Source: Gavia stellata
Taxonomy: Eukaryota > Chordata > Aves > Gaviiformes > Gaviidae
Length of the DNA stretch: 64,000 nucleotides
Assembly (NCBI RefSeq): GCF_030936135.1
Contig: NC_082620.1
Location: forward strand, 1,488,001-1,552,000
Reading direction: 5' to 3'
Below are positions 1 through 12,900 of the stretch, piece by piece. The notes beneath the pieces were generated by a model. The model had not been told where the DNA came from. It did not search any database and saw only the letters and a program-made list of their open reading frames with translations. The translations under genes and the position numbers were made by a program. Positions within the stretch are counted from its first letter, which is position 1; each line of letters begins with the position of its first letter.

Positions 1-744
1 AGCAAGAAGAGTGGATGCTCTTAGGTCAAACAGGGAGAGAGTTCCAGTCTGAAACCTCAGAGAAGGAAACCTGCCATCCTCTCAAACAGTGGGATCTGCT
101 GGCTGCTGGAAGAAACAATCTCATCTTCCATGTCTCAGTGGAGCAGAAGCCAGCGGGTGGTGTAAGCGTAGCACTGAGTCCTCACAGGCTTGTTTTTTCT
201 GCTTTTAATTAAAACAGCTAACGACGGCTGCATTTTTGAGGCTGCGTAGCCCAAATGACCAACCGGTGAAAACTACAGCATTGAGCGTGGGGTTAAGTTT
301 TCAGTCTGTACTTCAGTTGCTTGTTTAAAAATTGATTTGTGAAAAGAAACCTCTTCCATGTGCTGTTCCCCAAGTACAGTGAAGCCTTATTTGCTGTTCC
401 CCAAGTACAGTGAAGCCTTATTTGAATTCATGGTAGGCATTAATATTTGCTAAAAGAAAAAATTTCTAGAGAAGCAGTTGGAGTATGCAGCTACTTTTTC
501 ACCTGAGGATGCTCAGATTCCTCAGCACTCGCCCAGTGGTGTGATGCAGAGATTTCAAATTCCATGTAAATGACACAATTCACGAGTGTAGTGCTGCGTA
601 TTTTTGTCAAAGATGTTGGTTACTCTCGTTCAGATCATATCTGCTTGTCAGGAAGTAGGCTTGAACAAACAAATCGACGTGAACCGAACCCACATGAAAA
701 ACACCTCTGTGCATTACAAATTTCTTGCTCTCTTTTACTTTTAG
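1..744 (+). other. SPEN intron, 3' portion
   Basis: Noncoding sequence upstream of the RRM2 exon. It ends in a pyrimidine tract and TTAG acceptor at 741-744. Apart from a 31-bp direct duplication at 361-422 I see nothing in it. Confidence 0.7.
361..422. repeat. Perfect 31-bp tandem duplication
   Basis: The unit beginning TGCTGTTCCCCAAGTACAGT occurs at 361-391 and again at 392-422 without change. It lies in a SPEN intron and looks recent; it may also be an assembly artefact. Confidence 0.9.
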
Positions 745-3700
745 AAACTGAAAGTGAGAATGAATTTCGTCCTTTGGATGAAAGGATAGACGAGTTTCAC
801 CCGAAAGCAACAAGAACTCTCTTCATTGGCAACCTGGAGAAAACAACCACCTACCATGACCTTCGCAACATCTTTCAGCGCTTTGGTGGAATAGTGGTAT
901 GTGAATTCTCTGTACTACGTAGGGTGTTGTTGCCCGTTCATTCTGTACAGGCCTGTAAAATGCTACGAGCGGCAGTAAATCGTAACGTCAGAGCCTTTGC
1001 AGAAAAGCCTAACTATAGGTAGTTGGGATGTAAACATGCCTGGTGTTATTTTCATGTTGCATCAGTACAACTCTATGAAGTCTCAGTTTCCCGTTAATTT
1101 CTGAAACAAAGGGGGTTTAGTTGCTGCATGTGGAAGTAGCCATCAGCTATCACAGTCTGTGCCCTGACAATAGGGCAGAAGAGGCGCAGAGCAGATGGGT
1201 TCATGATGACACACGCGGGATTTGGGTTTTCAGCTGAGCAGGCGTATCTGAACGAGGTAGAGCAGCAGTCATCCCCCTCTCCTCTCCTCATGCCACTTTC
1301 TATCAAGTCGTGCCAATATTGCATTTAAGAGAAATTTCCCAGAAAAGTAAAGTAACTATCCACAGTCAGTTTAATTAATTGAATTTGGACTTCAGCACCA
1401 ATAGTTTGTTTTTTATGCTCGCTGTACAGTATTCTTCTAGTAGCTGTGGCTGCTTATGAGCATTCTGTGCCTTACTCATTCTGCTCTGAAATACTTCTGT
1501 AACTGTTGAGGTGTCAGTTGCACGTACCAGGAACCCCGTACGTACTTCCCCCCCAAAAAAAAGGGGAGGTGTGCTTCCATATACGATGCGGACAAATACA
1601 AAATTTACATTTTATGATGTCTGGCAGCTCTTGCGCATCCAGCCTCTGCTGTATCCTTGACATCAGCACTGATTTATGAATTCACGCAGTGTCTGCGGCT
1701 TAAAGCCTTTCCTAATGTTATACCAGCAGAGCTGTCCTGATAAAGATGCTTATCAGTAGTAGTGCACTGTCTTGTAAATTGGCTTTTCTGTGAAATAGTG
1801 CTGTCCTGTCAACATTATTAATGGGTCAGAATTCAGCAGCAGTGCTGCCTTGCACAGTTTCCATGAAAACTTACAAGCTCAGGTGCAAAAGGGACCAGCT
1901 TTATAACCTTTCCAGTGGATAATGAGCAAAGTAATGGTATTTTATTTGCCTGTCAGAAGGAATTGCTTGCCTAGGGTAAGTGGTCAAGTATAGTTTGCCA
2001 CGGTTGCAATAGTGCTACTTCAGACTCTTGGAAATGTAGTCCTCTATTAGTATTCCACTTAAATCATTAGGCCAGGGCTATAGAAGTCTAATAGTTGTGT
2101 AAATCTCCCTGTTTACTTCTGTTTTCCCAGATAAAGAGCTCTTGGGTGAGACCGTATCAAACTGCTGCCTTGTCCCTAAATTTATTAACCATGAAATTAG
2201 TCTATCCTGGATGTTGGAACGTTAAGTGCTTAAATTCGTGTGCTGGCGTTGGCATGTAGCTCACAAAGGAAACTTGTGCTATTGAAACAAATAAAACGAA
2301 ACACTCCACCTTCTATTTTCAGCTTGGAATGAATCATATTATCATGAGTTTGTTCAGAGGCTTTTGGTACCTTTGCCAGTACTAGTGCTGAGCTTGAATG
2401 TTAACCAAATGTCAACTCCAAGCTTGCTGTTTTTTTTAAATTGATTAAAATCAGCCTGTACTAGGCTTTTGTAGCTTTCTCATGACTGCACTTACTTTTG
2501 AATGGGCCCATGGTGGCTCAGGATCAAATACCAGCAGCGATAGAAGTTGAGGATCCTTTTTGCCTTTGCCATGTCAGTGCCAAGTTGGTTCAAGAGACGA
2601 GTCCAGCATCACTTTCTGTTTCTAGGAACAGGATGGATCATGTTTATTTGGAAAAGAAACCCTGCTTGCCTCTTGGCTTAGAAGTGAGGATCGGAGTAGG
2701 TTGTTTTCTCTTGAGCCTTTGCGAGCGAAAATTAATCTCTATTTCTTTGGTTCTGAGTTGTCTCTTCTTGACAGAACATTAATAAACTAAAGCTACTATT
2801 TGTTGATCAGGTCAGGCTTACTTCTGCGGGGTTGAATTTTAAATCGGCATCATGAAGAGCTTGCCCTGCGTCAGTAAGGATTTGGTTTTGGCGTTGAACG
2901 AGATACAGCATAACAGTGGAGTTTTTAACCATCTACTGTTGTTTAAATCCTCTCTCTGAAGAAAATATTAATTAAAGAGTGCTTGCTGTGCCATGTGTGT
3001 CTCTCAGAAAAAAGTCCACTTAGATCTAATTGACCCTGTTGAATGTCCTTTTTGGCCTGTTGCTTACTGTCGATGGTTCTGTTTTGTGTTTTTCCCCAGG
3101 ATATCGACATCAAGAAAGTGAACGGTGTTCCGCAGTATGCATTCCTGCAGTACTGTGATATTGCAAGTGTGTGTAAAGCAATTAAGAAGATGGATGGGGA
3201 ATATCTTGGAAATAACCGGCTCAAGGTAAAGAAATCCTCCCGTGGACTGTATCCTTCTCCTTGTTACTTTCATTTACATCATCATAGGATATTTTGCATC
3301 AGCATAGTTTATGGAAGAAAGATGTTTTTTAATGTGTAGGTCAGATTAGACCGTGATGCTTTCAACCACCACCGTAATTGGGATTAATCAGCATTTTTGT
3401 TGGCTGTCTCAGCAAGGAGCCCCAGGATTGAGTAGACTTGGAGACTGACATTCCCTGGCCTTGAAGGTCCGTGTCTGGCAAGGCTGAGCGGGGAAGCTGT
3501 ACCGGTACCGACGATAAACAGAGGCTGTCAGTCCCCAGAGCTGTCAACCTGTCACTTTTCAGATACATTCAAATTGTAGAAGAAACAAATGTTGTCAAAC
3601 ACTGTATTTGTTTAAGCATGCAGAATTATTTTCATTAATTGCTATTTGATTTTTGTCTTGCTTGCACCTGCGCGAGATGCTAATTTTAGAAAACCAGTAC

Positions 3701-6700
3701 AAATGACTAGCTTTCTTCCAATAAGACTTTAATTAGGCGTGCTCTGTTCAGTTAGTTTAACGCTTGTGAATTGTACTGATGGAAGTTTTGCCCTTTTGTG
3801 TTCAGCTGGGTTTTGGAAAGAGCATGCCTACAAACTGCGTGTGGTTAGATGGTCTTTCTACAAACGTTACGGATCAGTATTTAACTCGACATTTCTGCCG
3901 ATACGGGCCTGTGGTAAAGGTAGGTGGGAGGCTTTGGTGTGTGGTTTGAAGTTGTTACTGTCTTCCTTTCTTCCCATCCTGTCCTTTCAACCCCGACTGT
4001 CCAGGGCTTTATAGCTCAGGTAGAGAAATTCTCTCTGGGGTGTAATTTGGCCAACAGGGCTCTGTAGCTTTGCATCCTGTTGATCCGATATGTAGAGCAG
4101 TTGCTTCTGGTGTTTTGGAAACAAAAAAGAGTATTTTGAATGAGCCGAGATAATGAGTATTGCAAACCATTTGTTGCTCTTGTGCAGTACAGTCTCTCCT
4201 CAACAAAATTTCTTTAGAAGGCTAACACTGGAGGAACAGCAGTCTAATTACGTAGTTACACTCACGTATGCTAATTACATAATTAGACATAACTGTCTTT
4301 TTTCATCAGACCAAAAAAATAACTTTAAAACCAGTTACGATAGTCAACACTGACACAAGTACGTGAAAGAAGAGAGAAAGTCAGTGATGGTGCAACATAC
4401 CCGTATCACGCAGTGGGAGTGCGTTACCTGCCCCACTGTGGGTCGAAGCTAGTGATTTATGCACGTGCTTAAACTTAAGCGTGTGAGTCGTCCTGTGTGT
4501 TTCTGTTGGACATGGATGTGCTTAAAGTCGAGCAACGTGTGTAAATCTTTGCAGGATCAGGGTCTTGCCTCCTTAAAGGATTTTTGTGGGTTTGTGTTGC
4601 AGCTTTCACATTCTTTATTGTAGCTGTTGTTGCTTGAATAGTAAGTTTATGTTGCTAAAGGAAGCTAATATTTGGAAATTGGGCTTTTAGCAACTGACGA
4701 GTGGTACTGCAGACTGTGATAGCAAAAGCTATTTCCACTTTGGGGTTAAATGTTCCCTTTACCTTTTTTCCCCCCTAAAACACATTGGAAATTTTTCAAA
4801 AAAACGAAAGTAAACAAAGAGAAACCACAATACTCAGTCACCAAAGAAAAAAAAAAAAGTAAAATACAGAAAAACAAAATAAAGGCATAATATACCTCAA
4901 GCCACAATATCCACAATTCAAAGCAGTCCCGTGTCCTTTTATCGTCTCTTCATTACAATATGCCTCATCAGAAAAGCCTGGAAATTTACCTTGCTAAAAA
5001 TTATTTTCTTACTGGTATCCTCATGACTTAGGATTTTGTTGGGACTGACATTAAGTCCTGTGGATGAGGCTCTTATTTGGTTTTTGTTTTGTTTTTTTGT
5101 TTTTTACAGGTGGTGTTTGACCGCTTAAAAGGCATGGCCCTGGTTCTCTACAATGAGATTGAATATGCACAAGCAGCTGTAAAAGAGACCAAGGGGAGGA
5201 AAATCGGTGGGAATAAAATTAAGGTGTGCAGAATGACCTCCAAAACAAACAAAAAAAAGAGAAACAAATTGTATTTAGGCCTTACCCCTTAAATGCTGGC
5301 ATTTGCAGACTGCCAGTCAAAAGGAATACTTAGCGGGACACATATGTCCCAAATATCAAAGGCTTAAACTATTTTTTTATACTCGGCTTATCAAGATGTT
5401 AGGGTATCTTGAACCGTTACTTATAAAGCCTTTTCCAGTATTCTGCCGTTTGTTTCACTGAACTTGTCTCTCTAAGCTCCTGAGTGTTGGTGTCCGTGTT
5501 ACTACCTCATTTACCTTAATCCAAGGCAAATTTTTGTCTGTTTTCGTGTTAGAAAAGTGAAATCTGAGGGTGTGAGTTCCTCTGGGATAACACATCGCTG
5601 CATTTCAGCTACTCTGTGTTGATGTCCAGGCTTTTGATCTGGCCGAGGCGATCGGCGGTGGCTTGCATGCCATAGTTGTGGGGTGTGGCAACCCAAGAGT
5701 GCAATCTGCTCTTGCGATGGCTGCTCCTTCCTTGTGACAGAATTTAAAAAAAATAATTAAAAACACTACTTAAAAAAACAGATAAAAAGTGCTTTTTCCT
5801 GGAGCAACACTTAACGTTTGCAGGGATGTCTTGGATTTGGGTGAATGGGGTAATACCTGTTACGACTATCCCATCAGTTCCACTAATTGGGGACGTGAGG
5901 TGTCAGCCAACCCTCTGAATTATCTTCCTCCTCCTCCTTTCTTCTGTCCTAAAGAGTGGGTAATGATTTCAAGCATGTTCTCTCATCTGGTGTATTAACC
6001 TAGCAACTTCACACCCATTGGGGTCAGGAGTTGGATATACTGTAGTTTCTAAGCATGGTGGTTGAATATAAGTAGCCTTTATATGCAGTAAAATGTGTGG
6101 TCATTTAAAAGTTTCATATCTTGTGTTTGTGGGTCTTGCTACTTAGCGACTTTGAAATAAGCAACACCCATGATGTGTGTATGTCTGTGCTCCACTGCTG
6201 TGGTTATACAAATACCTAGGCTGATTTTTTTAAAAAAGAAGGCACTAGAATGTTAAAAAAATTGCATTATGTGGAATACACCTAGTTAAATCCATTCTAA
6301 TCCTTAATTTTTTGCATCAGCTATGCCATTAGCTTCTTAATATTGTCACCCTCCGCTAGAAAACATCAGCTCTTCGAGTAGCTAGAATAGGGAGCTGCAA
6401 TTCAGGCAGCTTGGTTCCTTTCCCATCCCTGCTGTTGCCTTGCTGTATAACCCCAGGCAAATAACGTGGAGTCTGAAATAGATTAATAATACTGACCTGC
6501 TGTAGCACTGCACTGAGATGAAAAGGACTTTGGAACTGTAATTGGAGTTGTAGTATTAAAACCGTCAATACCACGATAATAATGTGTATTTTTCCTGCTG
6601 GTTTACTGAACAGAAGCCTCTGGTCTGGCAGTTACAACAACATACCCCAGTAAGGAGGTAGTTATATAGCTCCACACAGCTACGCTGAGTTAAGAGAGAA

Positions 6701-6981
6701 AGGTCTTTATTCCTGGGGGTGTGTAGGACCAGTCCTGAGAAGCGTTTGACCTTTTTTTGTTAAAAAATTCCATCCCCCTATTCAGTTCTGCTCCCATCTT
6801 CAGACTGCAGCAGACAGTGAAATGTTGACCAAAACTGGGATGTTTCTCTCACTGAACGTGATTTACCCTTTATTTTTCAGGTGGACTTTGCAAATCGAGA
6901 AAGTCAGTTGGCATTTTATCATTCCATGGAGAAAACGGGTCAAGATATCAGAGACTTTTATGAAATGCTGGCAGAAAGAAG
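745..6981 (+). CDS. SPEN: SPEN exons encoding RRM2, RRM3 and RRM4
   Basis: Five small exons. 745-896 begins RRM2 with the RNP2-like TLFIGNL. 3100-3225 completes RRM2, including YAFLQY as the RNP1 strand. 3806-3919 starts RRM3 (NCVWLDGL). 5110-5223 completes RRM3 and enters RRM4. 6881-6981 holds the end of RRM4 (VDFANRES) and the following helix. In the known SHARP structure RRM3 and RRM4 bind structured RNA. Exon 745-896 ends FGGIV where I recall human FGEIV, a single Glu-to-Gly difference. Introns of about 0.6 to 2.5 kb separate the exons and show no further coding sequence. The last exon ends AAG then GCACGTG, a noncanonical GC donor. Confidence 0.93.
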
Positions 6982-9900
6982 GCACGTGTCAATATCTTTA
7001 TTACTGTCTTTTACTTTTCCAGCGTCGTCTTAAGTGCAATTAAACTCTCTTCAGGCCGTAATTATTAAACACTTGGTTTTATTCCTCTCAACTTTATCCT
7101 TCTTTTAAAAGTTCTGTTAACAACATTTTAATATATTTTTAATGTCTTTTACATTTTCAATATTGCTTTTTTAACATAAATTTAGGTGGTCAGATTTAAA
7201 CCGTGTAGATTAAAGCAGACAGAATATCACACATCTGAAGTGTAGTCGGTTACTGAAATTCATACTTAGGTGGAGGTTTTGGCTGACTGCGTGATCTATA
7301 TATTTAGTATCCGGTTACTGTGATGGGTTACCAGGATACAGTTGTGAGGCATTCATCATTTCTTAGGAATGCAAAGAATAGCTTATCTGTAATGCCTTCA
7401 TGTACCCTCAAGAGAAATGTATAGGTTAACAGGTGTATATATAGTCTGATAAACTACTGCTGCTCATGTGCTGAGCAGAGAGTAAAATTTGGTCTTCCAC
7501 CTACCCCATTTCAACAGTTCAGTTTGTTAACTTGATAAAATAATAAACTGTGAGTGAGGCCGCTTGCTTTTTTCTTTTTCTTTTTCTTTTTTTTTTTTTT
7601 TTTTTTTTTTGTATTTGACATGAAAAACGCGTTCTGTGTTGATGTCCTTCTGCAGCATCTGTCATGACGGCGTCTGGCCATTTTGCACATGCTGCAAAGG
7701 CTTGTGTTCCCCCTTCATGGCCACTTATCTCTGCAGACCCTGGCTGAGAGCAGCCTGGCACAGAAGCGCTCTGCATTTTGTGCTTTTCTTTCTCCAGTGG
7801 CTGAATAAAATATCCGTGTTTTATTAACCTTCGGAGGCTGGCTTAATTGTTAGGGTTCTGGTTTACCTATGAATAAGCCCAGCGTGACACTGATTGTACC
7901 TGTGAGCTAGATAAATTCAGTATTTTTTTGGAGCAGAATAGATTGGTCTAACAGAGATGCAAAATTGCCAGATTTGAAAGCGAGGAGGGTTTGGAAATTG
8001 GCAATCAGGATTTGCATAATGGAAGTAAATGTGTGCGTTCCCCAGTCCTTGCCAGATGTTGTGATGTGCCAGCAAGCAGTCAGTAATAATTTCCTCTGAA
8101 CTACACCAAATTCAGAAAAGAGAAGTGCGTTATCAGATGTCTTTTAAAACACAGGATTCGGCTGGGCTTGTCTTTGCCGTGAAATAATTCTGAGTAGAAC
8201 ACTGATTTCTGGAACAACGTGATACTTGGGTACACATTAGTCTTGGTTTTCCTTTTCTGTCATTATGCTCACACAGTCATTACGAGATACTTAGGAATAA
8301 TGAATCACGGAGTGATGGAGCGAGCTCTGTGGTGAGTCTTGCAATTCTGCATCTTCTGGTCCTCCTCTGAGCTCCTCCTGGCAGTTCACGGTCCCTTGCA
8401 ATGACGCTAAGGTCTGCACTAACCAGGTTCTCTTAGGTTGTAGTTGTAGCTAGTCTAAATAGGAACCAAAGGAAAAAAAAACCACGAAACAAAACAAAAC
8501 CCATGATTAATTGTTTTAACTTCACAGCTGCCTTTCACAGTGTCCCACTTTGCTTGCAGAATGAGGTTTTTGTCTTCCATGTTTTGTTTCTTTGTGTTCT
8601 TTTTCAATTTTGTACATTTCTTAAAAGGTGGAAGCTGTCAGCTTTTAACATAAAACATAAACTGTGAAGCCAAATAAACATATGTGAAATAGAGTATGCA
8701 AAACACTCTGCAATGGTGGAGAATTGGAGCACCAGCTGTATGCCACCCCTCTGCCAAAGAGGCATGTTCAGTGTTGTAAATGGCTTATTTTTGCCGTTCG
8801 GAGGTATTGCGATAATAACTTAATAATTGACTGACTTCACTGAACGCTTCCCCTGAATTCACCTGATCTCATAAACAATCTGATTTTTTTTGTTGACTTG
8901 GTCTTACTGTAAATAGGCAACGTCAGCATGTCACAAGCAGCAGAAGAGCTCATTTTGGAATTAAATCATCCCTTACAGGGTTTAGGATTTTTAAAGAAAT
9001 CTTACTACCACGTTACTGCTTAGTAATGGAGAGGTTCCAACCTTGAGTTTTGACTTATGTTTTCGGAGGTAGCTTTCAGGTTCGTGAGATGGGGTGGTCT
9101 TCACCATGACGGACTGTGTGTGGGTGCACAGGTGCTGTGTAGGTTTTACCTTAATTTAATGCAATATTTGAATTTGGCAAAAATGAAGCAGTGAGGCTGA
9201 TGAAAAGATACTTGGCAGAGCTGTCACAAAATGACCAATTAACTGCATACGATATTTGATAAGCTAACAAAGCATTTAATCCACTGCGCACCGATTCATT
9301 GTTGTTAAATCTCTCTATGCAGCTGTGTACAGTTGCCTTGATGCACGTATAAAGAAATACGATAAAATGATTCCCCTACATAGCAAAGAACGTGGTAATG
9401 CAGTACATTGGTTGAGAAGGAAAAGTAATCTGTGTATTCTGATATTTAGCAGAGATGAAAGAAGAGGATCTTACGAATATGCCCCTGATCGTACTTACTA
9501 TGAGACTGTTCGGACTCCAGGGACGTATCCTGAAGATCCTCGTCGAGAATACCCAGCTCGAGGCAGAGAATTTTACGCAGAGTGGGATCCCTACCAAGGA
9601 GACTACTATGACCCACGATACTATGACGACCCACGCGAGTACAGGGATTACAGAGGCGATCCGTACGAGCAAGACATAAGGGAGTACAGTTACAGGCAAC
9701 GGGAGAGAGAGAGGGAGAGGGAACGGTTCGAATCCGATCGGGACAGAGACCATGAACGGAGACCGATTGAACGGAGCCAGAGTCCGACGCACTCCAGGCG
9801 TCCGCAGAGCCCTGGAGCGTCTCCCTCCCAGTCGGAAAGGCTGCAGAGCGATTCGGAGAGGAGGATTTACAGCAGGTCATCGGATCGCAGCGGCAGCTGC

Positions 9901-12900
9901 AGCTCTCTGTCTCCTCCACGATACGACAAGCTTGACAAAGCCCGTGTGGAGCGTTACGCAAAAAACGAGAAAACAGAGAAAGAGCGTGCTTTCGACCAGG
10001 AGAGAGTCGAAAAGGAGAAACGCTTGGTGAGAAAGGAAAAGCCGGAAAAGCTAGAAAAGGAGAAAACCGATAAGCAAAAACGAAAAGCAAAAATCCATTC
10101 ACCCAGCTCTCAGTCTTCTGAAACGGATCAAGAGAATGAGAGAGAGCCCAGCCCTGAAAAAGTGAAGGGCAATAGTAAACAAAGTAAAGAGAGAGGTGAC
10201 AAAGAAGGGACAGCTAAAAACCGCCTGGAACTAATGCCCTGTGTCGTGTTGACCCGAGTAAAAGAAAAGGAAGGGAAAGTTATTGATCAGCCTGCCTTGG
10301 AGAAACTGAGAGCAAAGCTTGATAATGACACTATGAAATCCCCGCTTCTTGAACAAAAAACACAGACATCTCAGGCTGAGCAAACCAAGTCTGATCAGTC
10401 TAAACTGGAACCTGTCAGAACCAAGGTACAAAAAGAGAAAGCCCTTGCCAGTCACGTAGAAGTGGTGGATAAGGAGGGAAAACTGAAACCCAAAAAGCAC
10501 TTGAAGACAGAGCAAACTTCTGAGGGGGCCAACGCGGTGGATTTAGACAAATTGGAGGCTCGTAAAAGACGTTTTGCCGATGCAAATCTGAAGCCTGACA
10601 GGCAAAAACTGGAAGTGAAAAGAAGCAGCCAAGATGAGGAAGATGCACGCGTGGTTTTGAAAAAGCAGCTTGACGCAACGGCTTCGTCTAGAGAAGCAAC
10701 AATGTTAAGGGAAGGAGAATTGGAGAGAAAACCCCTGAGGAAGGAGGTGCTTAAAAGGGAATCTAAAAAACTCAAACTGGAAAGACTTATTCCTGTTACT
10801 AGTCCCAAAGAAATTCAGGAGACTCTTAATGTTGGTGGGATTGGCATGCGTCCCACCCTAGATCTGCAGGCGAGGCTAATGGAGGCAGCCGATGAACCAG
10901 TGGAAGTTCAGGAACTCTCTTCTAAAAAATTGAATCCAGTAAAACCCCAACATAAACAGGTACAGCTACTAGATGACCAAGGAACAGAGAGAGAGGACGC
11001 AAGGAAGAATTACTCTGGTCTTCCTGAAGACACACCCGACCATAAACTTGGCCAAGAGAAACCTCAGTCAACTGATACAGAGGAGAAAATTGGCATTGAC
11101 ATTGACCACACGCAAAGCTACAGGAAGCAAATGGAGCAAAGTCGCAGGTTAAAACAGCAGCTGGAAATGGAGATTGCAAAGTCTGAGAAGTTCGGCAGTC
11201 CAAAGAAAGATGTGGATGAATATGAAAGACGGAGCTTGGTCCACGAGGTGGGAAAACCTCCTCAAGACGTCACCGATGACTCTCCGCCAAGTAAAAGGAA
11301 AAAGACTGACCAGTTTGACTTTGAAATTAGCACTAAAAGAGAAAGAAACTACAGAAGTTCTCGTCAGGTGAGTGAGGACTCCGAAAGGACGTCCTGTTCC
11401 CCTAGTATCAGACACTTCCCTTTCCACGAAGATGATGACACGCTCGATTCTCCGAGGCTAATGCCATTAAAGGAAACCAAAGAGTCGCCTAAAATAGAAG
11501 AAAAGGGTCTTTCGTACTCCAACATGACTGTGAGGGAGGACTCGCTGAAATTTAATCCTTACGATTCCAGCAGAAGGGAGCAGATGGCAGAAATGGCTAA
11601 AATAAAACTATCCGTACTGAGTTCTGAAGATGACTCAAGTAGGTGGGAGACACAAGTGAAGCAGGAGCCTGGCAGAGTTGACATCAGCTTTCCTAGCAGC
11701 ATCGTCAAAAGAGACAGCATACGCAAGCGGTCTGTCCGGGACCTGGAACCCGGGGAGGTGCCTTCAGATTCGGATGATGACGGTGAAAACAAGCCCCATT
11801 CCCCGAAAGCCTCCTCCTTGTTAGAGAGTTCCAGGTTGTCTTTTTTATTAAGGGACAGAGAAGAGAAGTTACGTGAAAGAGAGGAGAGACTGTCAAGTTC
11901 CTTAGAAAGAAACAAATTTTATTCTTTTGCGTTGGACAAGACAATCACACCAGACACAAAGGCCTTGCTTGAAAGAGCTAAATCTCTCTCTTCGTCCAGA
12001 GAAGAAAACTGGTCCTTTCTAGACTGGGATTCAAGATTTGCTAGTTTTAGAAACAATAAAGACAAAGAGAAGGTTGACTCAGCTCCGAGACCTATTCCAT
12101 CTTGGTATATGAAAAAGAAAAAAATCAGGACCGATTCAGAAGGTGGAAAATTGGATGATAAGAAAGAAGATCATAAAGAGGAGGAACAAGAGAGACAGGA
12201 ACTGTTCGCTTCTCGTTTTTTGCATAGTTCAATCTTTGAACAGGACTCCAAGCGCCTGCAGCATTTAGAGAGAAAAGACGATGATCTCGACTTCATTTCT
12301 GGTAGATTGTATGGGAGACAGTCCTCCTCCGATGGGACTAACAGCACGGCCGATTTGGTGCAAGAACCGGTGGTTCTCTTCCACAGTAGATTTATTGAAC
12401 TAACGCGAATGCAGCAGAAAGAAAAGGAGAAAGATCAGAAACCAAAAGAAGCGGAAAAACAGGAAGATAAAGAAAATCGGCCAAAAACACCAGAAACGGT
12501 TCCTGATAGTAAAGAACCAGAACATAAAACTTCCTCAGTGGTTGGTCCCTCTTCGGTCGCTGTCCTACCACAGGAACCAGCACCGGTTGCTTCTGAGAAG
12601 GTAGCGAACGAAAAGGTAGTGGTGGAAACAGCTTCTGTAAAAGAAGAAAAACCGTCTGAACCTGCTTCTACAGCAGAGGAACAAAAACCTTTTCCTGAGC
12701 TTGCTGCTCCTGTCAAAATGGAACCACCTGAGCAAACCGAACCCGCGCCAGTCGTAGAAGCTAGTAAAGAAGTTGTTGCTACAACCCTGGCACCGGAGGA
12801 AGACGCTGCGGCAACAGAGCATCCTTCATACTTGGATACCAAGCCTCCTACTCCTGGAGCTTCGTTTTCCCAAGCAGACATCAGCGTAGATCCAGAACCT

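Noticed and set aside
7571-7611. Poly-T tract as the tail of a LINE or retrocopy
   Set aside because: No element body, target-site duplication or gene-like sequence next to it; treated as a simple repeat.
9325-9452. Met at 9325 as the start of the SPEN giant open frame
   Set aside because: The stretch before 9453 is intronic: it has no counterpart in other SPEN proteins and a TTTAGCAG acceptor precedes the conserved DERRGSYEY.
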